This document shows positions 46,181 to 55,213 of a DNA stretch of 64,000 bases, piece after piece. Within the stretch, counting starts at the first letter, position 1, and each line of letters opens with the position of its first letter. Under the pieces are notes generated by a model, which had not been told where the DNA came from, made no database searches, and was given only the letters and a program-made list of their open reading frames with translations. The translations under genes were made by a program, and so were the position numbers. Source of the stretch: Exilibacterium tricleocarpae (GTDB lineage Bacteria; Pseudomonadota; Gammaproteobacteria; Pseudomonadales; Cellvibrionaceae); assembly GCF_007004655.1 (NCBI RefSeq), contig NZ_ML660092.1, positions 62,001 to 126,000 on the forward strand, in the 5' to 3' direction.

Positions 46181-47083
46181 TTATTCTGGACCGGGTTTGT
46201 CGTTTTCCATCAGCTTGACCCAGTGGGCCTTGTAGTCACTGGGGTTAAGACCTTTGATACTGAGAAACTGGCGGTTGAAGTTGGAAATATTATTGTAGCC
46301 GCAGGCATAGGCAATTTCGGTGATTTCCATTTCGTCAATAACCAGCAGCCTGCAGGCCTCGTTGATACGCAGCAGGTTGACGAATTTGACAAAAGTCAGT
46401 CCGGTTGCCTTTTTAAAAAAACGGCTGAAGGCCGGCGGTGTCAGCGCCGCCAGCTTAGCAATTTCAGTCTGGCTGATTTCCTCGCCTATATGTTCCCTGA
46501 CGTATTTGTGAATACGCTCTATACGACTGCGGTTAAGGGGATTGATGTCGTTTTCGAGATGATACTTTTCCGAAGTCAGAGTGCGAATATCTTTGGAGCT
46601 GGCCAGTGCGTGCAGTATTTGCAGCAAGATAATCATCCGCTCCAGGCTGCCTGCCGCCAACATATCCCGCAGTAGCTTTCTAATCTTGACCGCGGTATCG
46701 GCTTCGATGGCGATACCGTTTTTGGCGCGTTCCAGCAGGTATTTGATCGGTACAGACTCCGGCAAGCGCAAAAAATCATGGCCCAGAAAGTCTTTGCGAA
46801 ACTGGACCACCATGGTTTCCGTATGGGAATCCGGTGTTCTGGGAATCAGGTCGTTGTACCAGCAGTGCGGAAGATTGGGGCCGACCAGTACCAGGTCGTC
46901 GGGGCTGAAATGCTCGATACTGTCGCCGACAAAGCGTGTCCCCGAGCTTTGAATAATCCAGGTCAATTCATATTCGGGGTGGTAGTGCCAGGTGTGATCG
47001 TCCGCGAAACTGGTACAGTAGAAGTGATGACAGCGAAAAGAGCTGTTAGCGTCGGATTCTATAGCCTCAAATTTGGGGTCCAC
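46181..47083 (-). CDS. AraC-family transcriptional regulator
   Basis: The 300-residue protein starts at a GTG (47083), with an N-terminal cupin-type sensing domain (HTWHYHPEYELTWIIQSSG) and a C-terminal pair of helix-turn-helices: EISQTEIAKLAALTPPAFSRFFKKATG and DEMEITEIAYACGYNNISNFNRQF. It resembles sugar-responsive AraC regulators that sense a carbohydrate through the N-terminal barrel. It is convergent with the catabolic operon ending at 46097 and is the most likely local regulator of that operon and the TonB receptor. Its upstream region is a T-rich, low-complexity tract. Confidence 0.92.
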   Translation of the reverse strand: MDPKFEAIESDANSSFRCHHFYCTSFADDHTWHYHPEYELTWIIQSSGTRFVGDSIEHFSPDDLVLVGPNLPHCWYNDLIPRTPDSHTETMVVQFRKDFLGHDFLRLPESVPIKYLLERAKNGIAIEADTAVKIRKLLRDMLAAGSLERMIILLQILHALASSKDIRTLTSEKYHLENDINPLNRSRIERIHKYVREHIGEEISQTEIAKLAALTPPAFSRFFKKATGLTFVKFVNLLRINEACRLLVIDEMEITEIAYACGYNNISNFNRQFLSIKGLNPSDYKAHWVKLMENDKPGPE

Positions 47084-47671
47084 CTGTCTTTCTGCACCTA
47101 TTTCTTTTGTGAGTTACCTTCTGGCTGTGCGGGTTGCATTATCTGTAGTGCCGTTACTTGTGCAACCTATATTTGTGCGACCCTGTTTCTGAATTTTTAT
47201 TTCGGTATTCTTATTTCAGTATTTTCATTTCAGTGCTTTTTCTTTAGTGCTTTTTTTTAGTGCTTTCATTTTTGTTTTTTTTATTTATCGCTGTCGTTTC
47301 AGTGCTTTTTTCAGGGCTTCTCATTATATGTTTTATATATTTTTACTTCTGTATTTCTATCCCGATGTCTTTTACTGCTGTTTACATTTTATTTGCACGT
47401 CTGCTTTTTTGTTTCTACTTTTGGCCCCATTTTATCTGCGTTTTCGTGTCTATTTTCGTCCCTATTTTTTCTCTGTTTCTGAGTCTCTCTGCTTCTGAGT
47501 CTCTCTGCTTCTGAGTCTCTCGGCTCCTGAGGATGCTGCGAACTGAATAAATCAGGTCCGCAATTATATCGGTATTCAGGTGCGAGCACAATTGGTGTTG
47601 GGAGTTTGCGGGGGCTGGTTTGGCCGCCCGCATCAGATTCCTTTACTGCTACAGAACTCCCGGGATGCAGT
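47084..47671. other. T-rich low-complexity region upstream of the AraC gene
   Basis: Nearly 590 bases, about 47190-47480 strongly T-rich on the plus strand with imperfect repeats of TTTCAGTGCTTTT. The short frames in it have only Phe, Ser and Leu runs and are not genes. It includes the 16-base tandem repeat at 47481-47528. Confidence 0.7.
47481..47528. repeat. Three tandem copies of a 16-base repeat
   Basis: GAGTCTCTCTGCTTCT occurs at 47481-47496 and 47497-47512 exactly, and with two changes at 47513-47528. A partial copy may precede it at 47471-47480. No spacers are present, so it is not a CRISPR; slippage variation is likely. Confidence 0.85.
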
Positions 47672-49336
47672 CTATCGAAGTTTCGTTAGATAGACACCGT
47701 AAGGACTTAGGTCGTAAGACAATCTGCCTCCATTTACCGATAGTGTGCTCGATGCCTCCGATTTTAAGTTCCTCAATTGTAATCCACCCACGGTACCTAA
47801 GTCCGCGACAGCCAGGTTAGTCCGGGCCGGTTGGTCGCCAAAGTTGATTGAAATCAGGTAAGCGGCGTCGCCGTCACTGCGAATAAAGGAAAGCACGGAG
47901 GCATGCTCGCGATTCAAAATGCGGATATCGCCGGATCGCAAAGCGTCTTTTTGTTTGCGCAGGGCGATAAGCTTCCTGTAAAAATTCCAAAGGGATTGCG
48001 GATCGGCGGCCTGCTGCTCCAGTGACCGGGTGCGGTCGTCCTTGACTGCGGAGTCTGCCCACCAGGGCCCGTTACCCCGGTACCAGAATGCCATACCGTC
48101 GTAGTTTTTATCTGTTTTCCAGTTAAAGGCTTCACGCACAGGAATATCGTTGGCGTCAGAGGTGTTGTACTGTTGCTTTTTTCCCTGCATGCCGATTTCC
48201 TGACCGTAGTACAACGACGGCACACCCGGTAACAGCATGTTTGCCGCGGCGGCCACACGCAGCTTGCCGGGATCGTTGTCGACAACCGAGGCAAAACGAT
48301 GGGTATCATGATTTTCAATAAACAACAGGTTGAATTTGCCGGCCGGTTGTTTTTGTTGTGTCGTTTTTATGGCAGTGCCCAGCGCCGCTTTGTCAAAGTC
48401 CACCAGTGCTTTCATGATCGGGAAGCCAAATACGGCATCGACGTTACCCTTGGTCCAGAATTCCTCGCCGTAACCCCAGTCAGCCTGTTCCGCAATAATG
48501 ACCAGGTTGGGATTGATACGCTTGATATCGGCGAAAATCGGTGCCCACAGGTCGGTAAACAGGTTGGTCAACTGGCCCTTCAAATCCAAATCATCCATCA
48601 TATGGTCGATGCGAAAGCCGTCGACCCCGTCGCTGAAATCGCCGTCGCCGTTCGGGTCGACCCAGTAGGCAAACAGATTGTTGAGATAGGCCTTCACCTT
48701 ATCGCTTTCGAGATTGATGGTGGCGAGCTTGTATTTATCGCCGGTGTAGGAGTACATTTCTTCCAAAAAGAAGATGGCCGATTCCGGTTTGGAGTTGTTC
48801 GGCCCGTTGTAAAGGATGTAGTCGGAGTACCTGGAGTCTGGGTTGTGCAGCGAATCCTTAAACCAGATATGGTTTTCCGCCACGTAGTGCACTTCCATGT
48901 CCATATAGATCTTCATGCCGCGGCGATGGACTTCCTCCACCAGCTTCAGGTAGTCGGCCAGGGAGCCGTAGCGCGGGTCTATTTTTTCAAAATCGTCAGC
49001 GAAGTAGTTGTGATAGAAGGGGGAATCGTAGAGCGGTGTGAGCAGGATTGATGTGACCCCCAGTTCCTGCAGGTAGTCCAGCTTTTTAGTGATGCCGTTG
49101 AGGTCCCCGTGATTGTCGCCATTGCTGTCGTAGAAACTGCGCTGAAACAGGTGGTAAACTATTTCGTCCTCGAAGGAGAGCCGGCCACCCGTCGACGCGA
49201 ATGTCTGTTGTGCATTTTTACCAACTGTAGACGTGGTAAGTGCGTTGGCGCCGTCGGTGAGCGGATGCTGGCCGGTGGTACAGGCCGCTAGTATCGCGAC
49301 CATCGCGCCTGTTGCAAGTAGCTTAAAGAAGTTCAT
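47672..49336 (-). CDS. Exported GH13 alpha-amylase-type lipoprotein
   Basis: The 554-residue enzyme has a lipoprotein signal (MNFFKLLATGAMVAILAAC, cysteine at residue 19), then a GH13 barrel with FVYHLFQRSFYDSNGD-type strand 2 (seen as EIVYHLFQRSFYDSNGD), nucleophile in GVDGFRIDHMMDD, acid in IIAEQADWGYG and transition-state Asp in IENHDTHRF. It should act on starch or maltooligosaccharides in the periplasm or at the outer membrane. With GH97 and the TonB receptor at 57294 it suggests alpha-glucan use. It is a different subtype from the cytoplasmic GH13 at 20970. Confidence 0.92.
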   Translation of the reverse strand: MNFFKLLATGAMVAILAACTTGQHPLTDGANALTTSTVGKNAQQTFASTGGRLSFEDEIVYHLFQRSFYDSNGDNHGDLNGITKKLDYLQELGVTSILLTPLYDSPFYHNYFADDFEKIDPRYGSLADYLKLVEEVHRRGMKIYMDMEVHYVAENHIWFKDSLHNPDSRYSDYILYNGPNNSKPESAIFFLEEMYSYTGDKYKLATINLESDKVKAYLNNLFAYWVDPNGDGDFSDGVDGFRIDHMMDDLDLKGQLTNLFTDLWAPIFADIKRINPNLVIIAEQADWGYGEEFWTKGNVDAVFGFPIMKALVDFDKAALGTAIKTTQQKQPAGKFNLLFIENHDTHRFASVVDNDPGKLRVAAAANMLLPGVPSLYYGQEIGMQGKKQQYNTSDANDIPVREAFNWKTDKNYDGMAFWYRGNGPWWADSAVKDDRTRSLEQQAADPQSLWNFYRKLIALRKQKDALRSGDIRILNREHASVLSFIRSDGDAAYLISINFGDQPARTNLAVADLGTVGGLQLRNLKSEASSTLSVNGGRLSYDLSPYGVYLTKLR

Positions 49337-49704
49337 AAATTATCTCTCAGTGTGTCTGTAGAATAGGACTTTTTGCTATCTTTATGAATTGCCAAAGGCG
49401 GTATTCGACCGGGAGACGACCAGGCAACATGGTACCGTCAAACCTTAAGTGCCGGATGTTAAGTGGCTGATATAGCTGTTACTACCTGCTTTTTGCTAGA
49501 TAACTGTGCATTTTTTGATATTGGAATTTTCGTTGTTATTTTTGCAATTTATCAAACCTTATGAGGCGGGGGTGGGAAGAGGGGCATGACGGCAGTCATG
49601 TGCTGTGGTGGTGGCGACAGCGAGTGGTTTGAACGGCAGGCCCGCAGGTCTCCATCGGCTCTGTGGACGTGGCGGCTGTTGGCTGCAATGACGGCTCGAC
49701 CCTG
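49337..49704. other. Intergenic region between the GH13 gene and the small unknown gene
   Basis: About 370 bases. Its 49480-49560 part is AT-rich and probably holds the GH13 promoter. No operator of the TTGGTATTACCAA kind and no gene is seen. Confidence 0.5.
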
Positions 49705-50052
49705 TTACCTGACGACCTGACCGCGGTATATCTTGACCGGCTTTTGCCTGGTCTGGCCGCTGTCGGACCGGTCCGGTGCGTCCTCCAGGCTGGCCTGGCC
49801 CCGATATACCTTGGCCACCTGTTTGCTGGCGTGTTTTTCATTTTTTTCCAGCAGGGTCGTCCAGGGATCGCCCGCCAGGGAAAACAGTTCTTTGGTGAGT
49901 GCTCTGGTAATGGGGCATTTTGTGGCGTGGAAGTGTGTCGTCAACTCGTCGAACAGTTCGGGATTGCTGAGTTTAATGCTCGGTTTCAGGTCCGCGTGCA
50001 CACGCCTGCGCAGTTCGTACACCAACTCGATCATGGGTCTCGTGTATTGCAT
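49705..50052 (-). CDS. Conserved hypothetical protein
   Basis: From the ATG at 50052, with GGGAGG seven bases upstream, the protein has 115 residues: an N-terminal helix-rich part (MQYTRPMIELVYELRRRVHADLK split over residues 1-23) and a basic tail with YRGQ repeats (VAKVYRGQ, VKIYRGQ). No domain is recognised. The YRGQ repeat is the odd feature, occurring once near residue 82 and again near the end. Function unknown. Confidence 0.6.
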   Translation of the reverse strand: MQYTRPMIELVYELRRRVHADLKPSIKLSNPELFDELTTHFHATKCPITRALTKELFSLAGDPWTTLLEKNEKHASKQVAKVYRGQASLEDAPDRSDSGQTRQKPVKIYRGQVVR

Positions 50053-50519
50053 ACCCGCCTCCCGGTCAGGTTGAGTAGATATCGGAGCAATTAACGGGCC
50101 ACTCAAAATCCGCTCTCAAGCACTGTTCCGGTGTCGGGCCTGCACCGCCGTGGGGAGGCACAATCAGGGCAGCCCGGTACTGGTGCGGTTTATATTTTTC
50201 GCGCCAGTGAACTCAGGGTCGAAAACGCGCCGGGTCTCGCCCTGACTGCAAAGCAAAACCGCGCTGTGTAGGGCGTACCATGGGACGGTAGTGGGGCTAC
50301 AATGACACTGCCGGCGGGCGCTTTCTTGAGCATTATTGTTAAAAGCTTTCTATTGAGGGCAGTCGATAGGTGGTTTTTATGTGAACTGCGTCAATTAGGT
50401 GCAGGCCTGACACCTGTTCAGTTGTTATTAAGCGACCAGCAGTAGTATGGTGGCCGGGTAAGGACGGCAGCTAGCTGTTCTGGCAGTATCTGTGTGGCAA
50501 AGGGGGATGTGATAAAACC
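50053..50519. other. Intergenic region upstream of the SYLF lipoprotein gene
   Basis: About 470 bases. I see no credible coding frame or structured RNA; the promoter of the SYLF gene should lie in its AT-rich last 150 bases. Confidence 0.5.
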
Positions 50520-51086
50520 ATGAATATTCGTATATTGTGCGGGCTTATTATAGGTGTGGCGGTGTTTGTCGGCGGTTGCTCGACCACCGGTGGCGTAACA
50601 CCCGCGGAGAAACGCCAGTCCATTTTAAATATGAGAACCCAGGTGTTGAATGATCTGTACAAACTCAAGCCCGATGTACAGGCGCAGGTCAACAGTGCGG
50701 CCGGCTACGGGGTATTCAGCAACGCCAATATCAATGTCATTTTCGCCAGCTTTGGCGGTGGTTACGGCATCGTCCGGGACAATGCCGCCGCCAGGGACAC
50801 CTATATGAAAATGGGTGAGTTCGGACTCGGGCTCGGCGCCGGCGCCAAGGATTTTCGCCTGGTGTTCGTCTACCATACACGGGCGGCCATGAACCGTTTT
50901 CTGGACAGCGGCTGGACTTTCGGCGCCCAGGCCGATGCGGCTGCCAAAGCCAGTGATAAAGGCGGTGCGGTCGGCGGTGAGGCGATTATCGACGATATCA
51001 CCGTTTATCAACTGACCGAGAGCGGCCTGGTGCTCCAGGCTACGATCAAGGGGACCAAGTTCTGGAAGGACGAAGAACTCAACTAA
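50520..51086 (+). CDS. YSC84/SYLF-domain lipoprotein
   Basis: The 188-residue protein has a lipoprotein signal (ILCGLIIGVAVFVGGC, cysteine at residue 20) and a SYLF domain with AAGYGVFSNANINVIFASFGGGYGIV and ending in a hydrophobic TGTKFWKDEEL-like stretch (seen as KGTKFWKDEELN). SYLF domains bind lipids; bacterial members are outer-membrane or periplasmic lipoproteins of unknown role. It is followed by the CrtI-like gene on the same strand, 58 bases away. Confidence 0.88.
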   Translation: MNIRILCGLIIGVAVFVGGCSTTGGVTPAEKRQSILNMRTQVLNDLYKLKPDVQAQVNSAAGYGVFSNANINVIFASFGGGYGIVRDNAAARDTYMKMGEFGLGLGAGAKDFRLVFVYHTRAAMNRFLDSGWTFGAQADAAAKASDKGGAVGGEAIIDDITVYQLTESGLVLQATIKGTKFWKDEELN

Positions 51087-51144
51087 GCACCGCTATCGGT
51101 GGCCGGCCTGAACCGGCGCAGCGTCGGGCCGGCTAACCGGCGCC

Positions 51145-52746
51145 ATGGCGACCGACTGCGATGTGCTGATTATCGGCGGCGGGCATAATGGCCTGGTCTG
51201 CGCCGCCTACCTGGCGGCCGGCGGGCTCAAGGTAAAAGTGCTCGAACGCCGCGCCCTGGTCGGCGGCGCTGCGGTTACTGAAGAATTCCACCCCGGGTTT
51301 CGAAATTCCGTCGCCAGCTATACCGTCAGCCTGCTCAATCCCAAAGTCATCGATGACCTGCAGTTATATCAGCATGGATTGCAGGTGTTGCTGCGGCCGT
51401 TATCCAATTTCTTTTTATTGTCGCCCACCGAAAACCTGAGTTTTGGCGCCGGCCGTGAAGCCGACTATGCGGCGATTGCCGCGTTGTCGGCGCACGACGC
51501 GGACCAGTTGGCGCCTTACCAGCAGATGCTGGACGGTGTGGTGGACGCGTTGCGCGGCGAGCTGCTGCGCACGCCGCCCAATATCGGCGGCGGCCTTGCC
51601 GACTTGATGCGCGCCGGCGGGTTGGGCCGGCGTTTGCGCAAGTTGCCCATGGCGCGCCGGCGCGACCTGCTGGATATGTTTACCAAGAGTGCCGCCGCCA
51701 TTCTCGATACCTGGTTTGAGCACGAAAATGTCAAGGCGGTATTTGCGTTTGATGCCACCGTGGGCAATTTTACCAGTCCCTATGCGCCCGGTTCCGCCTA
51801 CGTCCTCCTGCACCATGTGTTTGGTGAAGCCAATGGGGTGCGCGGTGCCTGGGGGCATGCAGTGGGCGGCATGGGGGCCATTACGCAGGCGATGCTGAAA
51901 GTGGCGCGGGCCCGTGGGGTGGAGGTGGAGACCGAAGCCGAAGTGGCCGAGGTGCTGGTGCACAATCGTGTTGCCACTGGTGTCAGACTTGTTGGCGGTA
52001 GCACTGTGCGAGCGCGCGCGGTGGTGGCGAACGTCGGGCCCAAGTTGCTCTATCTGCGGCTGATTAACGAACGGGAGTTGGCGCCGGAGTTAGTGCGGCG
52101 CCTGCGCGGCTACCGCAGCGGCTCCGGTACGTTTCGCATGAACGTGGCACTGTCGGCGCTGCCCGAGTTTCGCAGCCGGCCCGGCAGTGGCGTGCACCAC
52201 AGTGCCGGCATTGTGATCGCACCCACCATGGATTATATGGACTGTGCCTACACCGATGCGCGCCGTTACGGTTGGTCCAAGGCGCCGATTGTGGAAATGT
52301 TGATTCCCTCTACCGTGGATGATTCCCTGGCGCCGCCCGGTCAACATGTGGCCAGTCTATTCTGCCAGCAGTTCCGCCCGCACCTGGCCGGCGGTGCTAG
52401 CTGGGATCGGCATCGAGAGGCGGCAGCCGAGACTATTATCGACACAGTGACCCGCTATGCGCCGAACTTTCGCGACAGTATTATCGCCACGCAAATACAC
52501 TCGCCATTGGATCTGGAGAGAAAGTTTGGGCTGGTGGACGGCGATATTTTTCACGGCTGTATGGGGTTGGACCAGATTTACAGCAACCGGCCGCTGCTCG
52601 GTTATGCGAATTACCGCACGCCCATCGGCAATCTTTACCTGTGCGGTTCCGGTGCCCATCCCGGTGGGGGGGTGACGGGTATACCCGGGCATAATGCTGC
52701 GCGGGAAGTATTGGGGGATTTTCGCAAACAGCGCCTGCGGTTGTAG
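51145..52746 (+). CDS. CrtI/PYROXD2-like FAD-dependent oxidoreductase
   Basis: The 533-residue flavoprotein begins with CDVLIIGGGHNGLVCAAYLA (FAD motif, residues 4-23) and ERRALVGGAAVTEEFHPGF, and ends with LCGSGAHPGGGVTGIPGHNAAREVL, the phytoene-desaturase-type C-terminal FAD motif. The group includes carotenoid desaturases and the broad PYROXD2-like set. There are no other carotenoid genes here, so the substrate is open. No promoter-like spacing separates it from the SYLF lipoprotein gene upstream. Confidence 0.9.
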   Translation: MATDCDVLIIGGGHNGLVCAAYLAAGGLKVKVLERRALVGGAAVTEEFHPGFRNSVASYTVSLLNPKVIDDLQLYQHGLQVLLRPLSNFFLLSPTENLSFGAGREADYAAIAALSAHDADQLAPYQQMLDGVVDALRGELLRTPPNIGGGLADLMRAGGLGRRLRKLPMARRRDLLDMFTKSAAAILDTWFEHENVKAVFAFDATVGNFTSPYAPGSAYVLLHHVFGEANGVRGAWGHAVGGMGAITQAMLKVARARGVEVETEAEVAEVLVHNRVATGVRLVGGSTVRARAVVANVGPKLLYLRLINERELAPELVRRLRGYRSGSGTFRMNVALSALPEFRSRPGSGVHHSAGIVIAPTMDYMDCAYTDARRYGWSKAPIVEMLIPSTVDDSLAPPGQHVASLFCQQFRPHLAGGASWDRHREAAAETIIDTVTRYAPNFRDSIIATQIHSPLDLERKFGLVDGDIFHGCMGLDQIYSNRPLLGYANYRTPIGNLYLCGSGAHPGGGVTGIPGHNAAREVLGDFRKQRLRL

Positions 52747-53015
52747 TTGGGCTAGTGCCTGATGTTTGCGGGAGAGTAGTCGGTGAAAACCTCAGTCTGC
52801 GGACGTCGGTCGGGTGTCGGTTTCGAGTCCCGTCCGGTCCGCCATTATTCTTGTTTTAAATCAATAGGTTAGCTGTTTTTAGCTAATTCCTGTCCAGTTT
52901 TTGTCCAGTTTTTTTGTAAACGGTTATTTTGGTGATGTGATGAGCAGTGATTGTGGGGTGCTTTTTTGCAGGCGCTTTTCGATCAGCTCGGTTGAGCCTC
53001 TCACGTTGAAATGGG
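52747..53015. other. Region with a tRNA-Ser-like 3' fragment (left edge of island)
   Basis: After the CrtI-like gene comes a stretch that resembles the 3' half of a serine tRNA (GGTGAAAACC at 52782-52791, then a variable-arm-like region and the T-loop and acceptor end at 52822-52844). The 5' half does not pair, so no intact tRNA is called. The 48-base repeat is listed separately. Confidence 0.55.
52822..52869 (+). repeat. Direct repeat R1 with tRNA-3'-end core (putative attachment site)
   Basis: Starts with the T-loop TTCGAGTCC, then CGTCCGGTCCGCCA, and continues into TTTTAAATCAATA. The same series recurs at 55789-55834 and 56716-56762. A tRNA 3' end repeated at the borders of a mobile island is the hallmark of tyrosine-recombinase attachment sites. 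Confidence 0.75.
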
Positions 53016-53498
53016 CTATTCACCAACGCGCTGTAATGCCCTATCGAGCACTTTTCTGGATAGGTAAAGTCCGGCGGTAATCATATCTTCAATAACGGGC
53101 CGAGCCAGTTCAATCGTTCCTCGTTGTTTGGCGACCAATACAATGCCCAGCGTACCTCTAACAAAAACGTCGAGGCTTGCAGCGCATTTTCTACCTGCCA
53201 GATCATCGATAATGGCTTCTAAACCGTACTCTGTCGCCAGCGCAAGCACGGCAGATTCTCCGGCCCCAAGACGCCACTCTGCCACAGCGATCGGAATCGC
53301 TGAAACGGGTTTAACCACTAACCAGTCAGTGTTGCGGATAGCTTGTGCAGATATATCGTCAGGACCGCGTTGCTGAATTTCAGTGGCAACCGGTTCTGGC
53401 ACCCACACCTCGTCAGCAAATGTTTTCAGTAATGAGAGGTGTCCGCTGCGGGAAAGAAAAATTAATGGAGAGGCATTGATAATGACAGTTTTAGCCAC
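53016..53498 (-). CDS. PIN-domain toxin, DUF3368 family
   Basis: The 160-residue protein begins with VIINASPLIFLSRSG, the first acidic/PIN strand of DUF3368 toxins, and has GAGESAVLALATEYGLEAIIDD in the middle, carrying the conserved acidic residues, then a Gly-Thr-Leu-Gly-Ile core. PIN toxins are ribonucleases. It overlaps the upstream antitoxin gene by eight bases and forms the first of three TA pairs in this island. Confidence 0.9.
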   Translation of the reverse strand: MAKTVIINASPLIFLSRSGHLSLLKTFADEVWVPEPVATEIQQRGPDDISAQAIRNTDWLVVKPVSAIPIAVAEWRLGAGESAVLALATEYGLEAIIDDLAGRKCAASLDVFVRGTLGIVLVAKQRGTIELARPVIEDMITAGLYLSRKVLDRALQRVGE

Positions 53499-53742
53499 GG
53501 TTTAACTCGCGGTCCAACTCGTCAAAATCCACATGAAACGAGTCCTTGCCCATTTCTGCCAACGCCAAAAGAAAGTCGGTTCGATCCATGCCCGCGATAC
53601 TAGCGGCCCACTCCTGCGATATACGCCCTTGTTGATACCACAACGTTGCCGCCGCCAGGCGCATTTCCTGGCTTAATTCATCAGGGCTGCAATGAAGCAC
53701 AGAAAAGACTTTTTCTGGAAGCTCAACATTCACTTGTGTCAT
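53491..53742 (-). CDS. UPF0175-family antitoxin
   Basis: From the ATG at 53742 the protein has 83 residues, starting MTQVNVELPEKVFSVL and containing EMRLAAATLWYQQGRISQEWAASIAGMDRTDFLLAL, the UPF0175 helix-turn-helix pattern. A frame to 53778 exists but lacks this natural start. UPF0175 proteins pair with DUF3368 PIN toxins as here. A palindrome GAGGTATACCTC sits directly over the ribosome binding region. Confidence 0.88.
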   Translation of the reverse strand: MTQVNVELPEKVFSVLHCSPDELSQEMRLAAATLWYQQGRISQEWAASIAGMDRTDFLLALAEMGKDSFHVDFDELDRELNRG

Positions 53743-53754
53743 GAGGTATACCTC
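53743..53754. promoter_or_regulatory. Palindrome over the antitoxin ribosome binding site
   Basis: GAGGTATACCTC is a perfect 12-base palindrome that directly precedes the UPF0175 start codon and includes its GAGG. Binding of the TA complex here would block both transcription and translation; this is an inference. Confidence 0.5.
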
Positions 53755-53888
53755 GAATAAACCATTAACTGAGAGCATTTTAGCAGTCTTAGAGGAGTTG
53801 ATATACTCTCCTGTTTTGCTGAGTTAATCTCACATGAGAAATTTTGTAAGTATTTGATTTTAAATAATTTATTGCATTTTGGTTCGCT

Positions 53889-54671
53889 TTAGTTCCTGTT
53901 CGATTTAAAGCCATCTATCTTGGCCAGCTCCAGTTCGTCATCTTCCGATTTGATGTATTTGGCATAAGTGCTGAAAAACATTTCCAATGTGTGGCCCAGT
54001 TGTTGGCAGAGAAAACCCGGCTTTGCCCCGGCGGTTAATCCCAAACTGGCGTAGGTATGGCGGCAGTTGTAACCGCGACGATAACGTATGCCGGCATCAC
54101 TTAATGCTTTTCGCCAACGTCGGTTAAAGTCGTCTGCATCCAGACACTGGCCGCCGAGCGAATGCGTAAAAATCGGGCCGCCTTTAAACCGTGTCGGGCA
54201 TTCTCTAAGAATATTTTTTGCGCGTTGTGTTAACAGCACTTCTCTGGCCATATTGGTTTTGGTGCTGAGTTTAACTTCGCGGCGCACCATTGATTTATTG
54301 ATCGCTAATCGTTTGCCGTCGTAATCGTCCCAGGTTAGTGCCAACAATTCACTGGTACGGGCACCGGTTTCAAAGGCCAGGGTAAAGTAAATTAATGTTT
54401 GTCCGTCGAGTTGCCCCAGAATGGCTTCTTTTTCGTAAGTCGTGAAAGGATCAATGGGTGGCTTCTGGTGTTTTTCTTGTTCCCATTCTTCATCCGTGCG
54501 TCCTAAGCGCAAATCGTCGAGGCGTTGCTGTCTTACTTTAGCCGCATAGGCGATATTGGTTTTGTTGGGGCGCTTGTCGAGGGTTTCACTGTATTCCCTG
54601 CCTTTGTATTGGTAGCGGATTTGGGTGCTATTACCGCTCTTGTTGAAAGCGGATGTTAGACAGCATACCAA
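53889..54671 (-). CDS. Tyrosine integrase lacking the core-binding domain (possibly defective)
   Basis: The 260-residue protein has an N-terminal arm-DNA-binding segment (IRYQYKGREYSETL, DUF3596-like) directly joined near residues 60-75 to the catalytic domain. Catalytic residues are present: R105 in TGARTSELLAL, R204-H205 in NCRHTYAS, H227 in LGHT and Y236 in FSTYAKYI. The usual SAM-like core-binding domain of about 90-100 residues is absent, so an in-frame deletion is likely. Intact relatives are about 350-400 residues. It probably mobilised the island between the att-like repeats. Confidence 0.85.
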   Translation of the reverse strand: MVCCLTSAFNKSGNSTQIRYQYKGREYSETLDKRPNKTNIAYAAKVRQQRLDDLRLGRTDEEWEQEKHQKPPIDPFTTYEKEAILGQLDGQTLIYFTLAFETGARTSELLALTWDDYDGKRLAINKSMVRREVKLSTKTNMAREVLLTQRAKNILRECPTRFKGGPIFTHSLGGQCLDADDFNRRWRKALSDAGIRYRRGYNCRHTYASLGLTAGAKPGFLCQQLGHTLEMFFSTYAKYIKSEDDELELAKIDGFKSNRN

Positions 54672-54715
54672 AGGCTCAATAGCTTGGGTTAGTTCAGACT
54701 AAATCATACAATTGT

Positions 54716-55213
54716 CTATTTTTCATCAGCTTGAGAAAGTATTTGGGACTTAACTTTCTCGCTTAAATAAATGCCCATAGCACCAAGTTGTTGAAGTAAT
54801 GGCGCTATTGATTCAATAACACCATGATTTTTTCCGATAACTAGCGCAGCGCCTATACCAACAATATCAAGCCCCAATTTCTTAGCGATTCTTCGACCTT
54901 TTCGCTCATCAATTAAAAGGGGACATTTATAGGCAAGCGCCAACGCAATTGATTCAGATTCGCCACGATCCAAGTTAAGCGTTTCCACAACAGAGGTATC
55001 AAAATCACTACTTGCTAAAAGAATACCTTGCTCAAGAGCCAAGGCTATTTTCACAGCTCCAGGCATAGTTTTGTTTTTAGTGCACTCTTGCACCACACCT
55101 GGAGTAACGTAAACAGCCTTGAATAACCCAGCGATACTATTGAGTAAATCCAACCTGCTGAGTATGATTAGCGGTGTAGCGTCCGCTACGACTACATCCG
55201 TATCTGTTCCCAA
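54716..55213 (-). CDS. PIN-domain toxin, DUF3368 family (second pair)
   Basis: The 165-residue protein has VVVADATPLIILSRLDLL, then GESESIALALAYKCPLLIDERKGRRIAKKLGL with the conserved acidic residues, and a C-terminal LGAMGIYLSEK. It is of the same family as the toxin at 53016-53498 but divergent. Its start lies inside the end of the antitoxin gene (22-base overlap), a normal TA arrangement. Confidence 0.9.
   Translation of the reverse strand: MGTDTDVVVADATPLIILSRLDLLNSIAGLFKAVYVTPGVVQECTKNKTMPGAVKIALALEQGILLASSDFDTSVVETLNLDRGESESIALALAYKCPLLIDERKGRRIAKKLGLDIVGIGAALVIGKNHGVIESIAPLLQQLGAMGIYLSEKVKSQILSQADEK

Noticed and set aside
47247-47514. Two Phe/Ser-rich open frames in the T-rich tract
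   Set aside because: Low-complexity sequence gives chance frames; no start signal or domain.
47481-47528. CRISPR array
   Set aside because: Copies are directly adjacent with no spacers and no cas gene is nearby.
52773-52844. Intact tRNA at the left repeat
   Set aside because: The T-loop and 3' end look tRNA-like, but the acceptor 5' strand does not pair and the T-stem is only three pairs; a fragment is more likely.
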